Below are positions 9,856 to 17,477 of a DNA stretch of 64,000 nucleotides, piece after piece (positions within the stretch are counted from its first letter, which is position 1; each line of letters starts with the position of its first letter). The stretch lies in the NCBI RefSeq assembly GCF_030317105.1, contig NZ_JASZYG010000005.1, forward strand, positions 558,001-622,000. Direction: 5' to 3'. Both the position numbers and the translations under genes were made by a program. A model generated the notes under the pieces. That model saw only the letters and a list, made by a program, of their open reading frames with translations. It had not been told where the DNA came from and made no database searches. The DNA is from Variovorax brevis. Lineage in GTDB: Bacteria; Pseudomonadota; Gammaproteobacteria; Burkholderiales; Burkholderiaceae_C.

Positions 9856-9919
9856 CTGACGCGGGGTGAATGCTCTGTGTGTGTGGTCGGTGGGTGGCAT
9901 GCCTGTGGGCGTGGGGGCG

Positions 9920-10117
9920 GCGTCGGCGGACGGTATGCCTGCGGTCGGCTGACGCCTCGGGTCCTTCGGACTTCGCTGCTGCTCCTCAGGAAAGGCGGGG
10001 TCCGCAGAACTCGCGCCACTGCGTGTCGCTCAAACAGCTGCGGCCCTTCTTCCGCCTTTCCTTGCGGTGCTCGCCCGAGGCTCAACAGCCGCCCACAGGC
10101 ATACCGCCCGCCGACGC
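9920..10117 (+). repeat. Composite palindromic element, copy 1
   Basis: No gene is seen between 9856 and 10614. Copy 1 has outer arms at 9920-9951 and 10086-10117, nearly perfect reverse complements (32 bp, 3 mismatches). An inner pair lies at AGGAAAGGCGG (about 9987) and CCGCCTTTCCTT (about 10052). The loop contains a core, 10008-10036, that starts AACTCGCGCCACTGCG. The short open frames here are by-products of palindromic GC-rich sequence. The element resembles copy 2 (10282-10474) read on the other strand: the 29-bp cores match at 22 positions. This is the layout of a non-coding dispersed palindromic repeat family rather than an insertion sequence. Confidence 0.75.
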
Positions 10118-10281
10118 TGGACACGGTGGGGGTGAACTGTCCGCCGCACAGGGTGGGGGTGAACAGGACGTTTCGACGGTCGTGCCCCAGCAAAGAGTGC
10201 GCGCGCCGCGAGCTCTTGCGCACCGACGGATCAAACGCAGGTTCGATGGAAACGCCCACACCGTTGGCGCCACCCCGGAGC

Positions 10282-10474
10282 CCGGTATGCGATGGCCGCT
10301 GGGCGCCGCCTCTGTGGCGCCGAGCAGCGCAGCCTTTCGCGGATCAGGGCTGGCGATTGTCTGAGTGGAGCGCAGCGGAGCGAGTTCGAGCCAGACCCCG
10401 CGAAAGGCGAGCAGCGCAGGGAAGTCCCGCAGGGACCGCCACAGTGAAGGCGCCCAGCGGCCATCGCATGCCGG
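10282..10474 (-). repeat. Composite palindromic element, copy 2 (inverted relative to copy 1)
   Basis: Outer arms at 10282-10319 and 10437-10474 are near-perfect reverse complements (CCGGTATGCGATGGCCGCTG at one end). Inner arms are GCCTTTCGCGG (about 10332) and CCGCGAAAGGC (about 10398). The core, on the minus strand, is 10386-10358 and starts AACTCGCTCCGCTGCG. It lies just beyond the 3' end of the Do-protease gene. Its arms are better conserved than those of copy 1, suggesting it is the more recent copy. After it comes a short repeat of GCAAGCACACACC (10499-10525), then the protease terminator. Confidence 0.75.
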
Positions 10475-10535
10475 GCGGCCCCCCGAAGAGCACACATGGC
10501 AAGCACACACCGCAAGCACACACCGCGACCACAAA

Positions 10536-10596
10536 CAAAAAAGCACCAACCCCTCCAACGCCGGGTTGATGCTTTCAAACCCCGCAACAGCGGGGG
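10536..10596 (-). terminator. Rho-independent terminator of the protease operon (double hairpin)
   Basis: Read on the minus strand, the 3' flank of the protease gene first forms a CCCCGC/GCGGGG hairpin (10580-10595). A second 13-bp stem follows, with arms at 10563-10575 and 10540-10552 fully paired if one G-U is allowed, ending in a T-run (TTTTTTGTTTG). It lies 20-80 bp beyond the stop codon, as expected for intrinsic termination. Confidence 0.85.
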
Positions 10597-10614
10597 ACCT
10601 GGAGAACTCTTCGA

Positions 10615-12129
10615 TCAGCCGATCCGCACCGGCACGAAGATCTTGTCGTCGCCACGCTGCACCAGCAGCGCCACCGACTTGGTCGACTTCGACACCACGT
10701 CGCGCACCTGATCGACACTCTTGACCGCAGTGCCGTTGACCGCAATCAGCACGTCGCCCGGCTGGATGCCAGCCATCGCCGCCGCGCCGCGTGCGTCCTC
10801 GACCACCAAGCCGCTGTCGACACCCGCTTCGCGGCGTTCCTGCGGCTGCAGGGGTCGCAGGGCCAGGCCGAGCTTGCCTTGGCCCGTGCTGTCGTCCGCG
10901 CTCGCCACCTTGGCCGCCTTGTCGCTGGCGTTGCCCAGTTGCGCCGTGATTTCCTTCGTGCCGCCCTTGCGCCAGACCTCCAGCTTGACCTTGTCGCCAG
11001 GCGACGAAAGGCTGATGGCGGCGGGCAGGTCGCCCGAAGAGACCACCGGCGTGCCGTCCACCTTCAGGACCACGTCGCCGACTTCCAGGCCCGCCTTGTC
11101 GCCGGGGCCGCCCTTCTCGACGTTGGCCACCAGCGCGCCCGCGGGCGAGTCCAACTTGAAGGAGTCGGCCAGCGTCTGGTTCACCTCCTGCACCGCCACG
11201 CCCAGCTTGCCGTGCTCGACCTTGCCGGTCGCCACGATCTTGTCCTTGATCTTGTTGGCCAGGTCGACCGGAATCGCAAAGGACACGCCCTGGTAGCCGC
11301 CCGTGCGGCTGTAGATCTGCGAGTTGATGCCCACCACCTCGCCGCGCGCATTGAACAGCGGACCGCCGGAGTTGCCGGGGTTCACCGCCACGTCCGTCTG
11401 GATGAAGGGCACCGCGCTGTCGTCCGGCAGCGAGCGGCCCTTGGCGCTCACCACGCCCGCCGTCACCGTGTTTTCAAAGCCGAAGGGCGAGCCGATGGCC
11501 AGCACCCATTCGCCCACCTTCAGATCGGCCGTGCTGCCGAGCGTCACGACCGGCAGGTTCTTCGCATCGACCTTCAGCACGGCGATGTCCGTCTTGGGGT
11601 CGGCGCCCAGCACCTTGGCCTTGAGTTCGCGGCGGTCCGTCAGCTTCACGGTGACTTCCGTCGCACCCTTCACGACGTGCGCATTCGTCAAAATGATGCC
11701 GTCGGCGCTCACGATGAAGCCAGAGCCCTGGCCGCGAACAACCTGCTGGGGCGCAGGCGCAGGCGCACGGCGACCGCGTTGCTGCATGCCGGGAATGCCT
11801 TGCATGCCCGGGCCCTGGAAGTGCCGGAAGAACTCGGCGAAGGGGTCGCCCTGGAAGGGGTTGCCGTCATCGTTGGACGCCTCGTCGTCCGAGGCCTTGG
11901 CGGAGCCGACCACGCTGATGTTGACCACCGCAGGGCCCATGCGCTGCGTGATCGCCGAGAAGTCCGGCAGCGCGACCGGAACGCCCGTCGTGGTGGTTGC
12001 CGTCACGGCAGGCAGCGGAGCGGCGGTGGCTTTCGTGAGGTTGATCGCCGATACGCTGGCACCGCCGATGACGCCTGATGCGACAAGCGCAAGGATCAGG
12101 CGGGAAGGGGTCATTGACTGGAGTCGCAT
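10615..12129 (-). CDS. degP: Do/DegP-family periplasmic serine protease (504 aa)
   Basis: HtrA/Do protease-chaperone that degrades or refolds damaged envelope proteins. After an N-terminal membrane-targeting segment (LILALVASGVIGGASVSA, residues 11-28) comes the trypsin-like domain with the triad His151 (LTNAHVV), Asp181 (DPKTDIAVL) and Ser254 (NPGNSGGPL). Two PDZ domains follow, at about residues 290-385 and 410-500. A Gly/Pro/Gln-rich loop (about 103-131, GMQGIPGMQQRGRR) corresponds to the regulatory LA-loop region. The gene lies 66 bp downstream of the sensor kinase gene on the same strand with no terminator between, so it is probably both co-transcribed with and controlled by that system. 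mucD/degQ would be equally fair names. Confidence 0.93.
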   Translation of the reverse strand: MRLQSMTPSRLILALVASGVIGGASVSAINLTKATAAPLPAVTATTTTGVPVALPDFSAITQRMGPAVVNISVVGSAKASDDEASNDDGNPFQGDPFAEFFRHFQGPGMQGIPGMQQRGRRAPAPAPQQVVRGQGSGFIVSADGIILTNAHVVKGATEVTVKLTDRRELKAKVLGADPKTDIAVLKVDAKNLPVVTLGSTADLKVGEWVLAIGSPFGFENTVTAGVVSAKGRSLPDDSAVPFIQTDVAVNPGNSGGPLFNARGEVVGINSQIYSRTGGYQGVSFAIPVDLANKIKDKIVATGKVEHGKLGVAVQEVNQTLADSFKLDSPAGALVANVEKGGPGDKAGLEVGDVVLKVDGTPVVSSGDLPAAISLSSPGDKVKLEVWRKGGTKEITAQLGNASDKAAKVASADDSTGQGKLGLALRPLQPQERREAGVDSGLVVEDARGAAAMAGIQPGDVLIAVNGTAVKSVDQVRDVVSKSTKSVALLVQRGDDKIFVPVRIG

Positions 12130-12195
12130 GGTGGTCAGGTCCTTGAGAGAGGGATTGGATGACCTGAATGATGCGGACGCCTGCTTAGACGGGGC

Positions 12196-13515
12196 TTAAT
12201 CCTTCCGTTGGAAATGCACCGTCGCACGCAAGCCGCCCAGGCGCTCCGAGGTTCCGAGCTGCACGGTCGCACCCTGGCGTTCGGCAATGGCGCGCACGAT
12301 GGCAAGTCCGAGCCCGCTGCCATCCGCCTTGGCATCGGCCGTGCGATAGAAGCGGTCAAACGCGCGCTCGCGCTCGGCCTCGGGAATGCCGGGGCCGTTG
12401 TCTTCGACGGTGATCACCGCGGCGCCATCTTTCACATGCAGCGACACGTCGACCTGACCCTCGACGGGCGCGTACTTGACGGCGTTGTCGACCAGATTGC
12501 CCACGAGGATGCGAAGCGCCGCCGCATCGCCCTGCACCGTGGCGGGCTCGGTGGCGGCCACGCCCAGGTCGATGTGGCGTGCATGGGCTTGCGGCAAGGC
12601 GGCCGTCACCGTCTGCGCCACGAGTTGCTCGAGATCCACGCTGGCGGATTGCGTCGCGCTCTCCTCGCCCGACTCCTGGCGCGCCAGCACCAGCAGCTGA
12701 CCAACCAGATGGATCGATCGCTCGATGCCCGCCTGCAGTCGTGTGATGGCGGCGTCGCGGCCCGCCTCATCGCTGGCCCGGCGAAGCGCCTGGGCTTGCA
12801 ACTTGAGCGCGGTGAGGGGCGAGCGCAGTTCATGCGCCGCATCGGCAACGAAATTCTTCTGCGCCTCGAAGGCCGAGCCGACGCGGCTGAACAGCAGGTT
12901 CAGCTCCTGCACCAGCGGACGCACTTCCTGCGGCAGCCCCGCCTCGGACAGGGGCGACAGGTTGTCGTCCGCACGGCTAGCGACCTCGCGGCGCATGCGC
13001 TCCACCGGCTTGAGCGAGTGGGTGATGATCCAGCCCACCAGCAGCATCAGCAGCGGCGCCATCAGCGCCATGGGCAGCGTCGCCCGAAAGGCGAGGGCGC
13101 GGGCGCGCTCCTGTCGAGCATCCATGTCCTGCGCGATCTGAACGGTCTGCACCGGGGTTTGCAGCGAATACACGCGATAGCGCGTGCCACCCACCACCGC
13201 GTCGGAAAAGCCGAGCACCGCTTGCGGCGGCAGCGCGGGACGGGCGGATCGGAAGACCTGCGTGCCGTCGGGTCCCCAGATCTGCACGAACACGTCATAG
13301 CCCTCGCGGCCAAAAGCCTCATCGTCCCTGCGCATGGGCACGTTGCCGTGCAGCGAATGCGCCATCTGCTGCAAATGCATGTCGAACATCGCATCGGCAT
13401 CGCGCAACGCGCCGCGATAGGCGGTGACGCCCAGCGCCGTGGCGGCCAGCAGGATCGACGCCAGCACAAAGCCCAGCAGGCGGCGGCGCAGCGAAAAACC
13501 CGCGTCGTCCGTCAT
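12196..13515 (-). CDS. Two-component sensor histidine kinase, QseC/TctE-like (439 aa)
   Basis: Membrane histidine kinase. TM1 is at about residues 12-34, a periplasmic sensor region of about 110 residues follows, and TM2 is at about 147-166. Then come a HAMP-like linker, the HisKA box NFVADAAHELRSPLTALKLQ with His228, and the ATPase domain with the N box (NLVDNAVKYAP), G1 (EDNGPGIP) and G2 (GSGLGLAIVRAIAE). The start at 13515 overlaps the response-regulator stop by four bases (ATGA), implying translational coupling. The downstream Do protease suggests an envelope-stress role like CpxA or MprB, although the sequence is nearer the QseC group. The signal sensed is unknown. Confidence 0.93.
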   Translation of the reverse strand: MTDDAGFSLRRRLLGFVLASILLAATALGVTAYRGALRDADAMFDMHLQQMAHSLHGNVPMRRDDEAFGREGYDVFVQIWGPDGTQVFRSARPALPPQAVLGFSDAVVGGTRYRVYSLQTPVQTVQIAQDMDARQERARALAFRATLPMALMAPLLMLLVGWIITHSLKPVERMRREVASRADDNLSPLSEAGLPQEVRPLVQELNLLFSRVGSAFEAQKNFVADAAHELRSPLTALKLQAQALRRASDEAGRDAAITRLQAGIERSIHLVGQLLVLARQESGEESATQSASVDLEQLVAQTVTAALPQAHARHIDLGVAATEPATVQGDAAALRILVGNLVDNAVKYAPVEGQVDVSLHVKDGAAVITVEDNGPGIPEAERERAFDRFYRTADAKADGSGLGLAIVRAIAERQGATVQLGTSERLGGLRATVHFQRKD

Positions 13516-14171
13516 TCCCTGGGCACCAGGTAGCCCAGGCCGCGCACGGTCTGGATAAAGCCGCTGCCCAGCTTCTTGCGCAGGCCGTGGATGTAGACCT
13601 CCACCGCGTTGCTGCTGATGTCGTCTTTCCAGCCGTAGAGCTTTTCTTCCAGCTGCGTGCGCGACAGGACGATGCCCGGCCGGGCGATGAGGGGTTCCAG
13701 CACCGCCCATTCCTTGGCCGAGAGCTGCACCGGCTGGCCGTTGAGCGTGGCTTCGTGCGTCGCCGGGTTGAGCGTGACGCCCATGTGCGAGAACACTGGC
13801 TCGCCCATGCCCGCGCCGCGCCGGATCAGGGCGCGGATGCGGGCCAGCAACTCGTCCATGTCGTAGGGCTTGACGACGTAGTCGTCCGCGCCGGCGTCGA
13901 GCCCGGCCACGCGGTCGGCCACCGCGTCGCGTGCCGTGGCCACCAGCACCGGCACGCGGTCGCGACGGCCCCGCAGGGCGCGCAGCACTTCGATGCCGTC
14001 GCGCTTGGGCAGGCCCAGGTCCAGTAGCACGAGGTCGTAGCGGTGCGAGCGCAGGGCGGTGTCGGCCATGGCACCGTCGCGAACCCAGTCGACGGCGTAG
14101 TGCTCCGAGCGCAGCAGGTCCAGCACGGCCTCGCCGATCATGTGGTCGTCTTCAACGAGCAGGAGGCGCAT
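13512..14171 (-). CDS. OmpR-family response regulator, QseB/TctD-like (219 aa)
   Basis: Receiver domain (residues 1-115) with the acidic pocket (VEDD), phospho-acceptor Asp51 (LVLLDLGLP), conserved Thr/Ala region VLVATARD and Lys101-area VVKPYDMDELLARI. A winged-helix DNA-binding domain follows (about 125-219: LSAKEWAVLEPLIARPG, SNAVEVYIHGLRKKLG, IQTVRGLGYLVPRE). It is the first gene of a three-gene operon with its kinase and the Do protease. The start at 14171 faces the glycosyltransferase gene across about 107 bp. That gap contains a 10-bp palindrome GGCTTAAGCC (14217-14226) and a TATGAT (14251), a candidate -10 for the rightward gene. Confidence 0.93.
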   Translation of the reverse strand: MRLLLVEDDHMIGEAVLDLLRSEHYAVDWVRDGAMADTALRSHRYDLVLLDLGLPKRDGIEVLRALRGRRDRVPVLVATARDAVADRVAGLDAGADDYVVKPYDMDELLARIRALIRRGAGMGEPVFSHMGVTLNPATHEATLNGQPVQLSAKEWAVLEPLIARPGIVLSRTQLEEKLYGWKDDISSNAVEVYIHGLRKKLGSGFIQTVRGLGYLVPRE

Positions 14172-14278
14172 GTGTTAACGAAGTGGCAATAGTGGGAGTC
14201 TTGATTGTGCTGCGTCGGCTTAAGCCAGCCTGAAACCAAAAGGCTCCATTTATGATCGCCGCGGCTCGAAGGACCCTC

Positions 14279-15520
14279 ATGCAACTATTGTTGACTCACC
14301 CCGCCGGAAACCAGAATGTCCGCGCCGTGCTCTCGGCCACGGAGGGCGCTGGAATGCTCGCGCGCTTTGCGACCACCGTGGCGGCTTTTCCGGAAGGCGC
14401 CGCGGCGCGGCTGATGCCCGGAGGCCTGCGGCGCGAATGGATGCGCCGCGCCTTCGACATCGCGCCCGCCAAGCTGCTGAGTCATCCCTCGCGCGAACTG
14501 CTGCGCATGGTCGCTTCCAAGGCCGGATGGCAGGGCATGACGCGGCACGAAGCCGGCTTTGCGTCACCCGATGCCGTGTTCCAGGATTTCGACCGCTTCG
14601 TGGCGGACGCACTGCCTGCGCTGGCCCGCGACCACGGGCTCAAGGCCGTCTATGCCTACGAAGATTCGGCCCTGCACACTTTCAGGGCAGCCAGGTCACT
14701 CGGATTGAAGTGCATCTACGACCTGCCGATCGCCTATTGGGCGATGGGCCGCAAGCTGATGCAGGAAGAGGCGGAGCGCCTGCCGCAATGGGCCGTCACG
14801 CTCGGCGGCGGCGTCAGCGACTCGCAGGACAAGCTCGCACGCAAGACGGAAGAGCTGCAACTGGCCGACATGGTGGTCGCGCCCAGTGGCTTTGTGCTCG
14901 ATTCGCTGCCGGTTGCAGCCACCGGGCCGCGCCGCGTTCTTGCACCCTTCGGCTCGCCGGCTTCGGCCTCGGCAGCGTCGTTTGCGGCGCCTGATGCATC
15001 TCGGCCCCTGCGTGTGCTCTTTTGCGGCTCGATGGGGCAGCGCAAGGGCCTGGCGGACCTCTTCAACGCGATGAAGCTGCTCAAGGGCGAGAACGTCGAG
15101 CTGATCGTGCTCGGCTCAATGCAGGCGCCGGCGGAGTTCTATCGTTCGGAATATGCCGACTTCACCCACGAGAAGGGCCGGCCGCACGCGCAGGTGCTGG
15201 AACTCATGCGCAGTTGCGACGTGTTCTGCCTGCCGTCCATCGTCGAGGGGCGTGCGCTCGTCACGCAGGAAGCCATGAGCCAGGGCCTGCCCATCATCAT
15301 CACTGCCAACACCGGCGGGGAAGACTTGGTGATCGAGGGACAAACCGGCTTTTTGGTGCCGATCCGTTCTCCTGAGAAAATCGCGGAAAAGATCTCGTGG
15401 TTCAACAGCCACCGTCGCGACCTTCCCGCCATGAAGGCCGCCGCTGTCCGGCACGCCGCGACCTACACCTGGAAGCACTACGGCGACATCGTCGTCGATG
15501 CCATCCGCGAACTGGACTGA
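14279..15520 (+). CDS. Glycosyltransferase, GT4-like (413 aa)
   Basis: Predicted cytoplasmic GT-B glycosyltransferase. The C-terminal half has the donor-binding features of GT4 enzymes: LRVLFCGSMGQRKGLADLF (about residues 250-270), DVFCLPSIVEGRALVTQEAM with the catalytic EGxxLVxxE-type Glu pair, and GLPIIITANTGGEDLVIEG. ATG 14279 is chosen because GAAGGA lies 5 bases upstream and the protein then starts MQLLLTHPAGNQN, normal for the family; an ATG at 14252 is less likely. It lies directly upstream of an OpgC-family gene, so it may act in periplasmic glucan or another envelope glycan. Donor and acceptor unknown. Confidence 0.87.
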   Translation: MQLLLTHPAGNQNVRAVLSATEGAGMLARFATTVAAFPEGAAARLMPGGLRREWMRRAFDIAPAKLLSHPSRELLRMVASKAGWQGMTRHEAGFASPDAVFQDFDRFVADALPALARDHGLKAVYAYEDSALHTFRAARSLGLKCIYDLPIAYWAMGRKLMQEEAERLPQWAVTLGGGVSDSQDKLARKTEELQLADMVVAPSGFVLDSLPVAATGPRRVLAPFGSPASASAASFAAPDASRPLRVLFCGSMGQRKGLADLFNAMKLLKGENVELIVLGSMQAPAEFYRSEYADFTHEKGRPHAQVLELMRSCDVFCLPSIVEGRALVTQEAMSQGLPIIITANTGGEDLVIEGQTGFLVPIRSPEKIAEKISWFNSHRRDLPAMKAAAVRHAATYTWKHYGDIVVDAIRELD

Positions 15521-15523
15521 CAT

Positions 15524-15539
15524 GGCCCCCTCGGGGGCC
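15524..15539 (+). other. Perfect 16-base palindrome between glycosyltransferase and opgC
   Basis: GGCCCCCTCGGGGGCC starts three bases after the glycosyltransferase stop and ends 10 bases before the opgC ATG. It covers the place where a ribosome binding site is expected, and no clear purine SD is visible. There is no T-run, so it is unlikely to be a simple terminator. Occlusion of opgC translation or processing of the transcript are inferences. Confidence 0.5.
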
Positions 15540-15549
15540 GAATGACTCA

Positions 15550-16710
15550 ATGACCGACATTCGGGCGTCCCGACGCTCCTGGGAAATCGACGCGCTGCGC
15601 GGGCTGATGCTCGTACTCATGACGCTCACGCACTTGCCCACGCGCCTTACCGACCCGATGGGCCAGCCCTTCGGCTTCGTTTCGGCGGCCGAGGGCTTCG
15701 TGCTGCTGTCGGCCTGCATGGCGGGGCTGGTTTACAGCCGTCTCGCTTATCGGGACGGCATCGTCGCGATGGAGCGCGCCTTCTGGAAGCGCGCGTTCAA
15801 GGTCTACCTGATCCAGGCGGCGATCCTGTTCTTCCTGTTCACCGTCATCACGGCGGTGAGCCTGAAGATCGACCAGCCGTCGGTCAAGAACCTTGTCTCC
15901 TTCTACCTCGCGCAGCCGCTGGAAGGCTTTGTGTTCGGCCTGCTGCTGGTCTATGAACCGGCGCTGCTGGACATCCTGCCGATGTACATCTTCTTCATGC
16001 TGCTGAGCCCCTGGGTGCTGGCCTTTGGCATGCGGCATGGCTGGTGGGGCGTGATGGCGGTGAGCTGTGCCTTCTGGGTGCTGGCGCAATACGGCTTCGC
16101 CGAATGGGTCCACGCGCAGGCCGTGCACTGGCTGCACCTGCCCGTGCCCTATGGCGAGACGGGTTCGTTCAACACCTTTGCCTGGCAGTTCCTCTGGTTT
16201 GCCGGCTTGTGGATGGGCGCGAGCCGCAACGCGCCCGGCGCGAAGCCCTTTCACTTTCCTGCATGGTTGCTGGCGCTGGCCGGCGCGCTGGCGATCTATG
16301 GCTTCTTCTGGCGGCACACGGGCATCAACGGCCAGGCGCCCTTCGGTGGCGACGTGGAGCGCAACCTGCTATTCGACAAGTGGCTACTGGGCCCGCTGCG
16401 CGTGGTCAATCTCGTGGTGCTGGGCATCCTGACCATCCGGTTCGGCCCGACGGTCGCCCGCTGGATTCCGCGCCAGCGCTGGCTGGAAACGATGGGCTCG
16501 GCCTCATTGCCTGTTTTTTGCGCACACCTGGTCGCGGTGCTGCTGGTGCTGGCCTTCTTTGGCGACAGCCAGCTGGCGCGTCCGTGGTGGAGCGATGCCC
16601 TGCTGCTGGTCGTCGTGCTGGGCGGCATGTACGGCGTGGCGCGCGTCAGCCAGAAGGCCGATGCCACGCCGCCCGCCGAAGAAGTGACGACGGCGCCTGG
16701 CACCGCCTGA
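15550..16710 (+). CDS. opgC: OpgC-family membrane protein (386 aa)
   Basis: Polytopic membrane protein of the OpgC_C family, which adds succinyl or other acyl groups to osmoregulated periplasmic glucans. It starts with the family hallmark SWEIDALRGLMLVLMTLTHLP, followed by VSAAEGFVLLSACMAGLVYSR, LPMYIFFMLLSPWVL and about ten hydrophobic helices. The conserved LRG plus His in TM1 is typical of this acyltransferase-like fold. It follows the glycosyltransferase by 29 bp (the palindrome at 15524-15539) and is probably co-transcribed. The presence of a cyclic-glucan synthase gene at 30-38 kb supports a glucan-modifying role. The name rests on family membership; the acyl donor is not shown. Confidence 0.85.
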   Translation: MTDIRASRRSWEIDALRGLMLVLMTLTHLPTRLTDPMGQPFGFVSAAEGFVLLSACMAGLVYSRLAYRDGIVAMERAFWKRAFKVYLIQAAILFFLFTVITAVSLKIDQPSVKNLVSFYLAQPLEGFVFGLLLVYEPALLDILPMYIFFMLLSPWVLAFGMRHGWWGVMAVSCAFWVLAQYGFAEWVHAQAVHWLHLPVPYGETGSFNTFAWQFLWFAGLWMGASRNAPGAKPFHFPAWLLALAGALAIYGFFWRHTGINGQAPFGGDVERNLLFDKWLLGPLRVVNLVVLGILTIRFGPTVARWIPRQRWLETMGSASLPVFCAHLVAVLLVLAFFGDSQLARPWWSDALLLVVVLGGMYGVARVSQKADATPPAEEVTTAPGTA

Positions 16711-16737
16711 AGCGGCCTGAGGCGGCCTGAGGCGGCC
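16702..16737. repeat. 10-bp tandem repeat over the opgC stop
   Basis: Units of (A/G)GCGGCCTGA are repeated three to four times, beginning in the last codons of opgC (ACCGCCTGA) and continuing AGCGGCCTGA, GGCGGCCTGA, GGCGGCCGCA. The opgC stop codon is part of one unit, so slippage here could alter the C-terminus. The rest of the 185-bp gap to the next gene shows only a small ACGCACGGTGCGT palindrome near 16790. Confidence 0.6.
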
Positions 16738-16895
16738 GCATGCGCCACACGCGGTGCATGCTCGTTCAGGCCACATTGAATCCAATCTCACGCACGGTGC
16801 GTACAAGGCATGCAAGCAGCGGCCACAACGCACACAACAGCCGTGCACGCGACAGGCGCTTCGCCGTTCGTCCAAACCATGAGAAGGATTCGATC

Positions 16896-17465
16896 ATGCA
16901 ACTCCGTACCCTCCCGGCCGTGCTGGCCATTGCAGGTTTCGCAAGTCTCGCCAGCCTTGCCGGCTGTGCGGACATGAACGCCAAGCCCGCGATGTCGATG
17001 TATTCGCAGGCCATGCTTCCCGATCCCGTGAAAGTGCCTGCCGGGCATGTGGTGGCGATGGAAACCGTTGGCGCCGGCGACATCACCTACGAATGCCGCG
17101 TCAAGGCCAACATGCCAGGCCAGTTCGAATGGACCTTCGTTGGCCCCGACGCCAGGCTGATGGATCGCATGGGCGCGCAGGTGGGCAAGTACTACGGTCC
17201 ACCCGCCACGTGGGAGAGCATGGACGGCTCGAAGGTCACCGCCACCCAGGTGGCCGTGGCGCCCAACGGCAGCGGCAACATCCCCTACCAGCTGGTCAAG
17301 GCCAACCCGGCGATGGGCACCGGCAAGATGCAGGGCGTGAGCTACATCCAGCGGGTGGGCACGCAGGGCGGCGTCGCGCCTGCCATGCCTTGCACGGGTA
17401 CGAACACGGGCGAGAAGCAGGTCGTGAAGTACCAGGCGGACTACATCTTCTACCGGGCGATGTAG
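16896..17465 (+). CDS. DUF3455 family lipoprotein (189 aa)
   Basis: The N-terminus is a lipoprotein signal (LPAVLAIAGFASLASLAGC, lipid-accepting Cys in LAGC), so the mature protein should be membrane-anchored in the periplasm. The remainder is one DUF3455 domain: VVAMETVGAGDITYECR, FEWTFVGPDARLMDR, GKYYGPPATWESMDGSKV, GVSYIQRVGTQGG and KQVVKYQADYIFY. ATG 16896 is chosen for AAGGA 8 bases upstream and the clean signal peptide. The gene converges on argH with only 12 bp between stop codons and no hairpin terminator. DUF3455 proteins have no established function. Confidence 0.87.
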   Translation: MQLRTLPAVLAIAGFASLASLAGCADMNAKPAMSMYSQAMLPDPVKVPAGHVVAMETVGAGDITYECRVKANMPGQFEWTFVGPDARLMDRMGAQVGKYYGPPATWESMDGSKVTATQVAVAPNGSGNIPYQLVKANPAMGTGKMQGVSYIQRVGTQGGVAPAMPCTGTNTGEKQVVKYQADYIFYRAM

Positions 17466-17477
17466 CCGTCCCCCGGC

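Noticed and set aside
9870..10569. Several overlapping open frames in the repeat-filled gap
   Set aside because: They run through both arms of palindromes on both strands, the pattern of repeat-derived pseudo-coding.
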